The notes under the pieces were generated by a model, which saw nothing but the letters and a program-made list of their open reading frames with translations, had not been told where the DNA came from and made no database searches. Source: Myxococcales bacterium (GTDB lineage Bacteria; Myxococcota_A; Polyangia; Polyangiales; Houyiibacteriaceae). From it: a DNA stretch of 64,000 nucleotides. Positions 28,886 to 36,986 of this stretch are shown one piece after another. Position numbers and translations under genes: made by a program. The stretch is taken from contig JAOTVB010000008.1 of NCBI GenBank assembly GCA_029863605.1, positions 62,001 through 126,000 of the forward strand, given 5' to 3'. Within the stretch, counting starts at the first letter, position 1; the number at the start of each line of letters is the position of its first letter.

Positions 28886-28919
28886 CGCCACGACCGATGC
28901 TCGGAGTAGAGTCCCGGCG

Positions 28920-29246
28920 ATGCTCGAAGGGCTGAGCCGCGAAGACAGAATGCAACTGATGAGGTTCGTGTGCTCGTTCGCATGGGCCGATCTCGAAGTC
29001 CGCCCCGAAGAGCGCGAGTTCATCATCAAGATGATCACCCACCTCGAGCTCGACGAAGACGAGACCGCGCAAGTCGCGGAGTGGCTGCAGGTGCCGCCTC
29101 CGGCCGATGACCTCGACCCGGAAGACATTCCGCGCGAGCATCGCAAGCTCTTTCTCAATGCCGCCAGAGCCATGATCCTGACGGACGGCACGGTCGAGGA
29201 TGTCGAGGCCGAAAATCTCATCATCCTCGACGCACTTCTTCGATAG
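28920..29246 (+). CDS. TerB-like domain protein
   Basis: RFVCSFAWADLEVRPEEREFIIKMITHLELDEDE...NAARAMILTDGTVEDVEAENLIILDALL. Confidence 0.7.
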   Translation: MLEGLSREDRMQLMRFVCSFAWADLEVRPEEREFIIKMITHLELDEDETAQVAEWLQVPPPADDLDPEDIPREHRKLFLNAARAMILTDGTVEDVEAENLIILDALLR

Positions 29247-29253
29247 CGCGTCG

Positions 29254-30570
29254 CTACCTCAGTGAAGATACGACGATCGCGCCAAGCCCCGAAGACTGCG
29301 AGACTTCGACCGTATCGATGAGCTCGAAGGTCGAGCCGTCGCCGCCGTACATGCGAACCCCCTCGGTGCTGACAGGAATCAACAGTAGCTCGCTCTCGGG
29401 ATCGTAGGCGCCCTCCCCGATCTCGAAGGATCCCGGGATGCTGAACAGCAGGATTTGATCACCGGTCTCGACGTCGAGCACGTAGGCTTCATCCGTCGTG
29501 GTCACGAAATCCCCGTTTGCGACCGCGATCACCTCCCGGTCATTCAGGGGAACGATGTTCCCGACCGAGCTCGCAGCACCCGGATCGCTCGAAGGCAGCC
29601 ATGAGCGAACAATCGACGCGACGCCGTCTCGATCGATCTCCACGACGAAGAGGCCGGCGGTCATGCGCTGCTCGACAGCGTCGAAGGTGGGGGAAGCGCC
29701 GCGACATGAGACGAAAGCCCGATTATCGACGCCTGGAATCGGGACCACCATGCCGCACGCTTTCACCCCAGGCAGCGAGAACCCGGTAGCGTCGCCGGTC
29801 GCGATCTCCACGACCACGACTTTGCCAGGTAGCGCTGCGGTGAAATCGGCGCTCAACCCGTCGAGCCCCGTCAACAGAAAATCGCCGAGACGCACGAGTC
29901 GATCGGGCCTCGCGTACGCCATCACCCCATCAACTTCTTCGTTGAACGACGAAAGATCGACTCGATTGCCGGTGAGCATCATGGCTCTGGGATCGATCTC
30001 GAGGAGGTCGGTGCCGGCCACCTCGGGCTCTGGGGCTTCCTCGAAGCTCGGCTCGTAGCGCGACACCCAAGCCGAGCTCTCGTTCACGAACACGCAGTCG
30101 TGCGGGTTGGACGAGAACGCCGCGACACTACTGGTGCCCTGCGTCCGGACCTGCCCGAAAAGGCCGCCAGTTGTCATGTCGAACCGGGATACGACATCGG
30201 TATTGAGACGGTCGATCACGACTATGCTGCCGTCACCCATCTGCTTGGTGGGCAACGCCACGTCGCCCGACAACGCCGCAACCAAGGTCGGCCAGGTGCT
30301 TCCGGACGTCAGCCATTCGTCGGCAAGGAGCGTCCCATCTTCCTCGAGCAAGCTGATCGCGCTGGAAGTGAAATCGGTGCTCAGAACCGCGAAAGCGGGG
30401 TCGCCATCGATCGGGTCGAGTACTTGGGCCAAGACTTGCCCGCCCGCACCCCCCGCGCCGCTCGTGGCGCCAAGCCCGCCTGTGCCTCCCGCGCCGTCCG
30501 TGCCGCTTGCACTTCCGCAGCCGGCCAAAAGCAGAGCCGCACACATCCACGAATAGATCCTTATCATCAT
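29254..30570 (-). CDS. Lipoprotein with beta-propeller-like repeats, candidate cobalamin-regulated surface protein
   Basis: MMIRIYSWMCAALLLAGCGSASGTDGAGGTGG lipobox and Gly-rich linker; repeated strands (GSIVVIDRLNTDVVSRFDMTTGG, KVVVVEIATGDATGF, AYVLDVETGDQILLFSIPG); cobalamin riboswitch-like leader upstream. Confidence 0.7.
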   Translation of the reverse strand: MMIRIYSWMCAALLLAGCGSASGTDGAGGTGGLGATSGAGGAGGQVLAQVLDPIDGDPAFAVLSTDFTSSAISLLEEDGTLLADEWLTSGSTWPTLVAALSGDVALPTKQMGDGSIVVIDRLNTDVVSRFDMTTGGLFGQVRTQGTSSVAAFSSNPHDCVFVNESSAWVSRYEPSFEEAPEPEVAGTDLLEIDPRAMMLTGNRVDLSSFNEEVDGVMAYARPDRLVRLGDFLLTGLDGLSADFTAALPGKVVVVEIATGDATGFSLPGVKACGMVVPIPGVDNRAFVSCRGASPTFDAVEQRMTAGLFVVEIDRDGVASIVRSWLPSSDPGAASSVGNIVPLNDREVIAVANGDFVTTTDEAYVLDVETGDQILLFSIPGSFEIGEGAYDPESELLLIPVSTEGVRMYGGDGSTFELIDTVEVSQSSGLGAIVVSSLR

Positions 30571-30600
30571 GCGCCTCCCGTCCCCGAGGGGGTTCTAGTC

Positions 30601-30785
30601 CGCACCATGGATAGGTCTCCGGGCTCGCGACCTTGGTTCCGACCCCCTTCCCAACCGAGATGGTCAGTGGGTTTGTGGTCGGCGTTTTGACCGCATACCG
30701 TGGCGGGTCCGCGTCGGCTTTTCACCGACTTCCCTTTTTCGGGAACTGCTATCGCAGCTCCTTATCGCCAGCATCCAGAGGGACG
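30601..30785 (-). ncRNA. Cobalamin riboswitch (RF00174-like)
   Basis: Minus strand reads GGGAAGTCGGTGAAAAGCCGACGCGGACCCGCCACGGT (30734-30697), then B12-box-like GAGCCCGGAGACCTATCC (30609-30626); about 30 nt upstream of the start codon region of the lipoprotein. Confidence 0.82.
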
Positions 30786-30845
30786 CTTTTGACCCATGGT
30801 GGTGAGCATGCTGCGAGCGAGACGCAGCCGTGTCAAGCTGTGGAC

Positions 30846-32006
30846 GTGAGGGTTCCGGGGATCGTCTGCGTTTGCCTGCTGCTCGTGGCAAGCGCGTCTG
30901 CGCAAGTCGACACCGGCGGCGATTCCGTCAGCTCCGAAGAAGAACGAGCCAGCGAGAGCCTCCCCGCCAAGGAGGTCCCCCGCAACAAGACGACCGCGGA
31001 GCGAATCTCGTCGCCAAACCCCACCACCGAAGGCGTACCTTGGAGCTTCCCGCTCTTCTTCGACCAGAGTTTGTCGGTCCGAAGCTTCAACGAGAACTCA
31101 CAGCTGTCCTATAGCCCAAACTACACGTGGTGGTTCACCATGGCCCCACGTTGGATCTTCAATCCGCAGCACTCGATCGGAGTCAATGCCACGGTCAGCA
31201 TCGAGTGGACGGATTCGCCTTCCGAAGAGTTCAATCGCGCTGGCTTCTATAGTCGTGAAGCGTTGTGGGAGGATGTGCGGCTCGATTACTTGTACAGTGT
31301 CCCCGTACGGCCGGCAGGCTTCATGTTCTTCGTCGCCGGAGACTTGCGACTACCGGCTTCGAAATTCAGTCGGTCGAGGAAGCGCTACCTGTCACCTGGC
31401 ATTCGCTTCACCGCCTTACGACCGTTCACCGTGCTGCAGGGCATGCAGCTCGGGCTGACCACGGCGTTTTGGGGCTGGTTCGCCGGTTCGAACGTCGTCC
31501 TCGCACCGAGCGAAGTCACTCCTTGTCGTATCGCACCCGGCCCAGGTGGAATCGCTACCGTGGACACATGCGGGGGTGGGACTAGCTCCATCAAGACGAC
31601 GACACGGTTGACGGTGTTTTGGACGTTAGTCCCGGTCGACAGGCTGGCGCTCGGGTTGGGCTACACGGCGCTTTGGGCGCAGGCCAACGACCTCGCGGTG
31701 GGCTGCGTCGAGACAGCAACGGGCCCGGTCTGCATCGACGACGGAAGCCCCAACCAGCATTGGAGGAGCTTTTCAAATTTCCGCGCCACCATCGGATACG
31801 ACATCAAACGCTGGCTTACGATCGCCCTGAGCTACGACGTATGGGCACAGCATCCAAACTCGGATGGCGGACGCGAGAACCCCTTCTACAACGAAAATAG
31901 CCGACTGATCATTAGCCTCACCTTCCGCGCGGATGGCCTGTACGCCAGCTTGCGCGACAAGCAGATCGAAGCAGCTGCCTCACGCGCAGGAATCGAGGAG
32001 CTCTGA
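30846..32006 (+). CDS. Putative outer-membrane/secreted beta-barrel protein
   Basis: Likely GTG start: VRVPGIVCVCLLLVASASAQ signal; many amphipathic strands. Confidence 0.55.
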   Translation: MRVPGIVCVCLLLVASASAQVDTGGDSVSSEEERASESLPAKEVPRNKTTAERISSPNPTTEGVPWSFPLFFDQSLSVRSFNENSQLSYSPNYTWWFTMAPRWIFNPQHSIGVNATVSIEWTDSPSEEFNRAGFYSREALWEDVRLDYLYSVPVRPAGFMFFVAGDLRLPASKFSRSRKRYLSPGIRFTALRPFTVLQGMQLGLTTAFWGWFAGSNVVLAPSEVTPCRIAPGPGGIATVDTCGGGTSSIKTTTRLTVFWTLVPVDRLALGLGYTALWAQANDLAVGCVETATGPVCIDDGSPNQHWRSFSNFRATIGYDIKRWLTIALSYDVWAQHPNSDGGRENPFYNENSRLIISLTFRADGLYASLRDKQIEAAASRAGIEEL

Positions 32007-33173
32007 CACGGCGGGGCGCGCAGCAGCGAGGCTGGCGCCCATGCTGACCACACTCAACGGATCCAGATCGAACCGCGGCCGCTTGTCGAAATACGACTCG
32101 ATATACCCGCGAAGGCCAGGCAAGAGCGTGCTGCCACCCGCCAAGAACACCGCTTCGATCTCGCGCGCCTTCACGCCTGCTTCGGCAAGCACCTCATCGC
32201 AGATGACGAAGGTTCGACGAACGAGGTCCAAGGTGAGGTGTTGGACCTCTTCGCGTGAGATCGGAATCACTCCACAACTCTCTGGCGCTGCGGGGTCGAC
32301 GCTCGGAATCGCGATAGCAGCTTCTTCGGATTCGCTCAGCTCGCACTTGGCGAGCTCGCATGCATTGACCAGGCGGTCGAATGTCACCGCGTCGTTGGTC
32401 AGATCCCAAGAATCCCGTGCGAGCGTTCGGTCGGCGACGTAGATCGCGATCGTCCGGTCGACGTCATCACCGCCGAGGTAGGGGTCACCGCCATGTCCGA
32501 CGACCCGAAATGGATACCGACTGCAGTCGACCACTGCGGCGTCAAAGGTGCCGCCTCCTAGGTCGTACACGAAGGCGTATTTCAGGCTGCTTCGATTGAG
32601 GTAGGCGAGCGCTGTCGCGATTGGCTCTTCGATGACCCGAACGGTGGCGAAGTCGGCATTGGCGGCCGCCCGCGACGTCGCATCACGACGCTCTTTATTA
32701 AAGCCTACGGGGGCCGTTACCACTGCATGCACGTCCCGCACCGGGCAATTCGTAAGCTCGCAGAGGCGACCGACGACCTCGCCGCCGACGTCCACCGGGC
32801 TCACCAACCCGGCTCGCGTGCGAAAGATGACTCCGCCGTCAGGGGTTTCCAGCAGGTCGTAGGGGTAGTGCTCGCGAAACTGGCTGGTGTACGACGAATG
32901 CCAGCGAGCCCCGATGATGCGCTTTGCCGAAAGGATCGTATTTTTGGGATCCATCGCCCGACGACGGCGTGCGGACTTTCCGACGAGAGTGGAGCCGTTC
33001 GGCAGAAAGGCAACCGCGGAGGGCATGAGGAACCATTTGCCCTCGATGCGGAGGGGCTCAAAGTTCCTCGCGATCACGGTGTTTGTGGTACCGAGATCGA
33101 TTCCGACTGTCTGCTTCCTGCGGGCCGACATCGAGCGTCGAGGTGGGGGTGTGGTAAAATTTCTGAGGTCCAT
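31980..33173 (-). CDS. Hsp70 family protein, nucleotide-binding domain only
   Basis: GIDLGTTNTVIARN, VYDLGGGTFDAAVVD, VFLAGGSTLLPGL; ends directly after the NBD. Confidence 0.85.
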   Translation of the reverse strand: MDLRNFTTPPPRRSMSARRKQTVGIDLGTTNTVIARNFEPLRIEGKWFLMPSAVAFLPNGSTLVGKSARRRRAMDPKNTILSAKRIIGARWHSSYTSQFREHYPYDLLETPDGGVIFRTRAGLVSPVDVGGEVVGRLCELTNCPVRDVHAVVTAPVGFNKERRDATSRAAANADFATVRVIEEPIATALAYLNRSSLKYAFVYDLGGGTFDAAVVDCSRYPFRVVGHGGDPYLGGDDVDRTIAIYVADRTLARDSWDLTNDAVTFDRLVNACELAKCELSESEEAAIAIPSVDPAAPESCGVIPISREEVQHLTLDLVRRTFVICDEVLAEAGVKAREIEAVFLAGGSTLLPGLRGYIESYFDKRPRFDLDPLSVVSMGASLAAARPAVSELLDSCA

Positions 33174-33266
33174 GGGGGCGTGGCCTCTGCGAATAAGCAG
33201 GCTACGTGATTCGAACGCCCATCGCCACACTCATCGGCTGGACCGAAAGGGGCTCCTGTCCTAAAG

Positions 33267-33280
33267 TGAAACACGTTCTA
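33267..33280. promoter_or_regulatory. KstR-like operator, copy A
   Basis: TGAAACACGTTCTA fits TnnAACnnGTTnnA; the same 18-bp AAAGTGAAACACGTTCTA occurs inverted at 35877-35894. Confidence 0.65.
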
Positions 33281-33297
33281 GTTGGAGTCACCTGCTG

Positions 33298-34353
33298 ATG
33301 CCCGCTGAGTTTCACAAGCTTCAAGTATCTGGAATTGTTCAAGAAACACACGATACGCGCTCGTATATCCTCGATGTCCCAGAAAACCTGCGCGAGGAGT
33401 TCCGCTACCGCGCTGGGCAATTCCTGACCTTCGAGATCTCATGGAACGGCATGTTGCTTCGCCGTTGTTACTCGCTTTCGAGTGCCCCGGAGACCGATCC
33501 CTGGCCCAAGGTGACCGTCAAACGGGTCGACGACGGCCGCGTCTCGAATTGGTTCAATGATGAGCTCCAGGTTGGCGACACGATCGCCGTTCAGCCTCCC
33601 GAGGGTCGCTTCGTGCTGCGCACTGACGAGGGCGATCACGGAGTCGTCCTGTTCGGCGGCGGCAGCGGCGTGACGCCGGTCATCGCAATCCTGAAGTCCG
33701 CCCTCCGAAGCACGGACCGCGATGTGAAGCTCGTGTACGCCAACCGCGACAAGGACTCGATCATCTTCAAAGACGAGCTCGATCTGTGGCTCGCGGAGTT
33801 TCCGGAGCGCCTAGAAGTCGTTCACCACCTCGATAGCGAAAGCGGGTTCATGAGCGTTGCCGACATTCAGGAGCACTTTCGTGGCTGGGAGGATGCGGAG
33901 TTCTTCGTGTGCGGCCCTACCGAATACATGGACATCGTCGAACAAGCGTTCAAAGTCTCGGGGATCGACGCAGCGCAAACGAAGTTCGAGCGCTTTAACT
34001 CGCTTCCCGATCCCGATCGCCGAGACGAATCGGCCGACCTCGTTCCAGAACAAGCCGACGGCGAGATTCCTACGTCGTTCACGATCGTGCTCGAGGGCCA
34101 GGCGCACACAGTGCCCTACGAGAAGGGCGCCACATTGCTGGACGCTGCCGTGAAGGCCGGCCACAAACCACCGTCTTCTTGTGAGGACGGCTATTGCGGA
34201 TGCTGCATGGCTCTGTTGAAGAGCGGCAGCGTCACCATGGCCTGTCACGATGCACTCGAGCCGAGCGACATCGAGCGGGGCTGGATCCTAGCCTGCCAAT
34301 CGCGTCCCTCGACCCACGAGCAACTAGAAATAGACTTCGACGCCCAATACTAA
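33298..34353 (+). CDS. Ferredoxin-NAD(P)+ reductase with C-terminal 2Fe-2S ferredoxin domain (KshB-like)
   Basis: RRCYSLSSAPE FAD motif, GGGSGVTPVIAIL, CEDGYCGCCMALLKSGSVTMAC cluster. Confidence 0.9.
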   Translation: MPAEFHKLQVSGIVQETHDTRSYILDVPENLREEFRYRAGQFLTFEISWNGMLLRRCYSLSSAPETDPWPKVTVKRVDDGRVSNWFNDELQVGDTIAVQPPEGRFVLRTDEGDHGVVLFGGGSGVTPVIAILKSALRSTDRDVKLVYANRDKDSIIFKDELDLWLAEFPERLEVVHHLDSESGFMSVADIQEHFRGWEDAEFFVCGPTEYMDIVEQAFKVSGIDAAQTKFERFNSLPDPDRRDESADLVPEQADGEIPTSFTIVLEGQAHTVPYEKGATLLDAAVKAGHKPPSSCEDGYCGCCMALLKSGSVTMACHDALEPSDIERGWILACQSRPSTHEQLEIDFDAQY

Positions 34354-34892
34354 AAAGGGGACTGTCCCCTTTTTCGGTCGGGCCAGTCCCAGAACGACTT
34401 CTTGCCTCGGGTCCAATCGGGGCCGTTGCCCCAGTCGTGGCGAGTGCGCTTGTTGCGGTGGTCAGGGTCGTGTTTCTCGAGAGCGGCTTCGTACTGCTGG
34501 AATTGCTCAATGCCGAGCTTTTCGGCCCAGTAGTCCTCTTCCATCGACCATTGGTTATCCCCGGCGAACTGAAGCACCGTGACCCCCGGAAAGTCGATGT
34601 GGCCCTCCCCGCTCGGGTGGTCGCGACGATTGATCATGCGAAACACCACCCGACCGCCGGGGTCGACTTCGTGCCAATCATAGACGCCGTAGATCTCGCC
34701 ATACTGCTCCATCAAGGGGACGATCCAATTTCGCACCGTCTCGCGCCCATGCATCGTACCGAGCACGCGCTCGTAGTACACGACGTCCTCGGTGAAGAGG
34801 CCCGCCCACGCGCTCCAGTCCTCGCGAATCATCCCGGTGTACCAAAAGTGGCGAAACGCTCGTTCGATCTCTTCGATGTCAAACGTCGCCAT
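34350..34892 (-). CDS. SnoaL/NTF2-like protein
   Basis: Compact alpha/beta fold signature (FTEDVVYYERVLGTMHGRETVRNWIVPLM...); start overlaps upstream stop (TAATG). Confidence 0.75.
   Translation of the reverse strand: MATFDIEEIERAFRHFWYTGMIREDWSAWAGLFTEDVVYYERVLGTMHGRETVRNWIVPLMEQYGEIYGVYDWHEVDPGGRVVFRMINRRDHPSGEGHIDFPGVTVLQFAGDNQWSMEEDYWAEKLGIEQFQQYEAALEKHDPDHRNKRTRHDWGNGPDWTRGKKSFWDWPDRKRGQSPF
34352..34374. terminator. Bidirectional terminator between convergent genes
   Basis: AAAAAGGGG-ACTGT-CCCCTTTTT, perfect 9-bp stem with A and T tracts. Confidence 0.75.
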
Positions 34893-35863
34893 TACTCGGC
34901 GGCCCGTTGCTCCTCAGGCCACGAGTAGAACTGAGTGCACCAGCGTCGGAAGATACCGATCGGCCCATCTCCATCACAGAGGAGGGGCTTCTCGTATTGG
35001 ATTTTGTTCTCCCAGATAGGGATATCCTGCTCGAGCTGGCGCTTGAGCTCAGCGATGAACGCCGCGCCCACACCGCGAGTCGTATCGGCGCCACCCACCT
35101 TCTTGATGCTAAAGTTGAAGCGAAGATGCACGTTGTCTTCATCGATCGGCGTCGTGGTCGCAACGTTCAGCGTCTCAACGAGGCCTTTGAAGCGCACGAG
35201 CGAAAGGCCGAAACCGTAATTTAGGCTGTCGATCGACCCCTCGATCGGCCCTCTCGGCGTCGACATGCCGGCGCCCGAGTAAACCCGCATCTTGTGCCCG
35301 TCCACCGTTGCTTCGGATTGAGGCATGTTCGTGCAACCGTGTAAGTAGTGGAAGTGCGCCGAGTCGACCGCGTTCTCGGCCATCTCTTGGTTGCGGGTTC
35401 GAATCTTCCATTCACGAAGCTCGAAGTCGGTCCACTCGTCGGTGTCGAGCTCGGGGATTTCGTCGGGAATGTCCCACTGCGGGGGCTCACCCTCGGCGTG
35501 ATGCCAACACATCACCAAACCGGCGAGCTCTTTGATGTGCCAGGTCTCGACGCGCGCCTTCCGTGGAACGTGCTTGGCGTAGGGAACCGCGCTGCATCGT
35601 CCGTCGGTGCCGAACTGCCAGGCGTGGAAGGGACACTCGATGCTCTCCCCTTTGACTTTGCCGCCATGCCCGAGGTGGGCGCCGAGATGCGGGCAAAACG
35701 CGTCCAAGACGGAAAGCTCACCGGCCTCGGAACGCCAAATCACCAGGTCTTTGCCGAAGTAGCGGAGGGGTTTGACCTCGCCGGGTTCGACCTCGTCGGT
35801 GGTGGCGATCTGAAACCAGCCATTGGGTATCGGAGGAGTGAAATAGCGATCGCGGTCCTGCAT
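34892..35863 (-). CDS. Rieske non-heme iron oxygenase (KshA-like)
   Basis: CPHLGAHLGHGGKVKGESIECPFHAW Rieske motif; ENAVDSAHFHYLHG mononuclear iron motif. Confidence 0.9.
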   Translation of the reverse strand: MQDRDRYFTPPIPNGWFQIATTDEVEPGEVKPLRYFGKDLVIWRSEAGELSVLDAFCPHLGAHLGHGGKVKGESIECPFHAWQFGTDGRCSAVPYAKHVPRKARVETWHIKELAGLVMCWHHAEGEPPQWDIPDEIPELDTDEWTDFELREWKIRTRNQEMAENAVDSAHFHYLHGCTNMPQSEATVDGHKMRVYSGAGMSTPRGPIEGSIDSLNYGFGLSLVRFKGLVETLNVATTTPIDEDNVHLRFNFSIKKVGGADTTRGVGAAFIAELKRQLEQDIPIWENKIQYEKPLLCDGDGPIGIFRRWCTQFYSWPEEQRAAE

Positions 35864-35876
35864 GGTTCTCCGAAAA

Positions 35877-35890
35877 TAGAACGTGTTTCA
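35877..35890. promoter_or_regulatory. KstR-like operator, copy B
   Basis: TAGAACGTGTTTCA is the exact reverse complement of copy A; flanked by TTTCACTT-ttttc-AAGTGAAA inverted repeat. Confidence 0.65.
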
Positions 35891-36004
35891 CTTTTTTCAA
35901 GTGAAAATCGGCCCGGCCCACGCCCGAGCCCGGAACCGGCAGCAACGCGCCGGGCGTTCGCTATTTCCGTAATGATATCAGGCCCTGGAACCATGGATGG
36001 TCGC

Positions 36005-36436
36005 TCAGCGATAGAGCGCGATCTCACCGAGAGGCATCTTGCTGCGCGTGAAGGAACCGCGACCGCGGCCGACCTCTTCGCCATCTTCGCGGGTCACTAC
36101 GGAGTCGACGAAGAAAAGGGTCTTGCCGGCCTTCGTCACCCTACCAGTTGACGTCACGCGCCCCTCCGTCAGGGGACGAAGGAACTGGATCGAGAGCTCG
36201 GCGGTCAGCATGAACACGTCTTCGACCATGGAGCTGGCTGCAAAAAAGGCCGCGTCATCGAGCGCTTTGAAGAAGTACGCCCCGTGTACGCCACCAGCGG
36301 CATGTCGCAGGTCCGGCGTCACTTCGAAGCTGACCTCCGCGTGCCCGTCCGAGATCTCGATCCGAAGTTGACTGAACTTCTGGTTGCAGGGGGCAGCAAG
36401 AAACATGCGTTCGAGCCGCCTATGGTGCTCAGACAT
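36005..36436 (-). CDS. PaaI-type hotdog thioesterase
   Basis: LRHAAGGVHGAYFFKALDDAAFFAASSMVEDVFMLTAELSIQFLRPLTEG. Confidence 0.83.
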   Translation of the reverse strand: MSEHHRRLERMFLAAPCNQKFSQLRIEISDGHAEVSFEVTPDLRHAAGGVHGAYFFKALDDAAFFAASSMVEDVFMLTAELSIQFLRPLTEGRVTSTGRVTKAGKTLFFVDSVVTREDGEEVGRGRGSFTRSKMPLGEIALYR

Positions 36437-36524
36437 GGCCAGAACCTAGCACGTGACTTGCTCCGCGTGCGACGGGGCTGCACGGATCGGGCGAGGGTGC
36501 TAGCGTCGGCGCTCGGAGGTAAGC

Positions 36525-36986
36525 ATGGCAACGATCGGTGTGGGTGCGAGCGCCCCTGATTTCACCAAGACCACGCAAAACGGGGACAGCGTCACGTTGT
36601 CGCAGTTTCGAGGCGACAAAGCCGTCGTGCTCTACTTCTATCCCAAAGACGAGACGCCCGGTTGCACGGCAGAAGCGTGCTCTTTCCGGGACAACTTCGA
36701 AGACTTCGTCGAAGCTGGCGCGGTGGTCATCGGGGTGAGCCAAGACAACGAGAAGAGCCACAAGAGCTTTGCTGAGCACCACGGCCTGCCCTTCTTGTTG
36801 ATCAGCGACGGTGACAAAGGCCTGCAGAAGGCCTACGGCGTGCCCAAAACGATGGGCTTGCTTCCCGGGCGGGTGACGTTCGTTATCGACCGCAACGGGA
36901 CCGTGCAGCACGTGTTCAACTCACAGCTCAATGCGAAGAAGCACGTACGCGAAGCCCTCGACGTCGTCAGACGATTGAGCGCCTGA
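36525..36986 (+). CDS. bcp: Thioredoxin-dependent peroxiredoxin (BCP/PrxQ)
   Basis: VVLYFYPKDETPGCTAEACSFRDNF. Confidence 0.92.
   Translation: MATIGVGASAPDFTKTTQNGDSVTLSQFRGDKAVVLYFYPKDETPGCTAEACSFRDNFEDFVEAGAVVIGVSQDNEKSHKSFAEHHGLPFLLISDGDKGLQKAYGVPKTMGLLPGRVTFVIDRNGTVQHVFNSQLNAKKHVREALDVVRRLSA

Noticed and set aside
35348-36151. 267-aa ORF on + strand
   Set aside because: Antisense shadow of the Rieske oxygenase gene and its promoter.
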